A stretch of 6,125 nt of DNA from Bog-756 sp963977795 (GTDB lineage Bacteria > Actinomycetota > Acidimicrobiia > Acidimicrobiales > RAAP-2), in contig CAXBRB010000170.1 of assembly GCA_963977795.1 (NCBI GenBank), positions 1-6,125 of the forward strand. Direction: 5' to 3'. The position numbers were made by a program, and so were the translations under genes. The notes beneath the pieces are model-generated. The model ran no database searches. It saw nothing but the letters and a program-made list of their open reading frames with translations, and had not been told where the DNA came from. Below are positions 6,055 through 6,125 of this stretch, piece after piece (positions within the stretch are counted from its first letter, which is position 1; each line of letters opens with the position of its first letter).

Positions 6055-6125
6055 AGATCGGAAGAGCACACGTCTGAACTCCAGTCACGGCTACATCTCG
6101 TATGCCGTCTTCTGCTTGAAAAAAA
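6055..6125. other. Illumina TruSeq adapter with index GGCTAC and poly-A, sequencing artefact
   Basis: From AGATCGGAAGAGC at 6055 the sequence follows the standard TruSeq read-1 3' adapter to 6088. The six-base index GGCTAC (6089-6094) follows, then the P7-end sequence finishing TGCTTG at 6118 and seven A's. It should be trimmed. Open frames entering it from the minus strand begin with adapter-coded peptides such as MTGVQTCALPIS and are not genes. Confidence 0.98.

Noticed and set aside
5147..6088. A 313-codon minus-strand open frame opposite the HAD gene
   Set aside because: Its start and first residues lie in the sequencing adapter, and the remainder is antisense to a gene with all four HAD motifs.

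Overview
The window reads as a very GC-rich (roughly 70% by eye) bacterial chromosome fragment from a metagenome or draft assembly. Codon third positions are strongly G/C, GTG and ATG starts are mixed, coding is dense and one gene looks leaderless. This suits an actinobacterium. Acidimicrobiia is a reasonable guess, but the sequence alone does not prove it.

Layout, right to left on the minus strand: a 324-bp regulatory gap (4734-5057) precedes a three-gene operon. Gene A (4733 to 2307) is a large protein with a polyprenyl-phosphate hexose synthase-like GT2 domain, a four-helix GtrA domain and a cytosolic HPr-kinase-like P-loop domain. Gene B (2237 to 648) is a polytopic GT-C glycosyltransferase of the PMT/ArnT type. 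Gene C (651 to beyond position 1) is a secreted protein of the phospholipase C/phosphoesterase family, cut off by the window edge. B and C overlap by 4 nt (GTGA).

Upstream of the operon, on the same strand, lies a 64-codon putative zinc-ribbon protein (5252 to 5058) followed by a hairpin. It is divergent from a plus-strand HAD-IB phosphatase gene (5378-6022). The 125-bp region between them carries a perfect 10-bp palindrome, and a -10-like hexamer sits where a leaderless transcript would begin.

The last 71 bases (6055-6125) are not biological. They are an Illumina TruSeq adapter with index GGCTAC and a poly-A tail, so genomic sequence ends at 6054.

How the genes may work together (inference): gene A charges a polyprenyl-phosphate carrier with a sugar at the cytosolic face, and its GtrA part helps move the lipid-sugar across the membrane. 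Gene B transfers the sugar to an extracytoplasmic acceptor. Gene C acts, or binds, outside the cell. The unusual element is the HPr-kinase-like domain fused in frame to the sugar-carrier enzyme. A strong internal Shine-Dalgarno and ATG sit exactly at the domain junction, so a separate kinase-like product is also possible.
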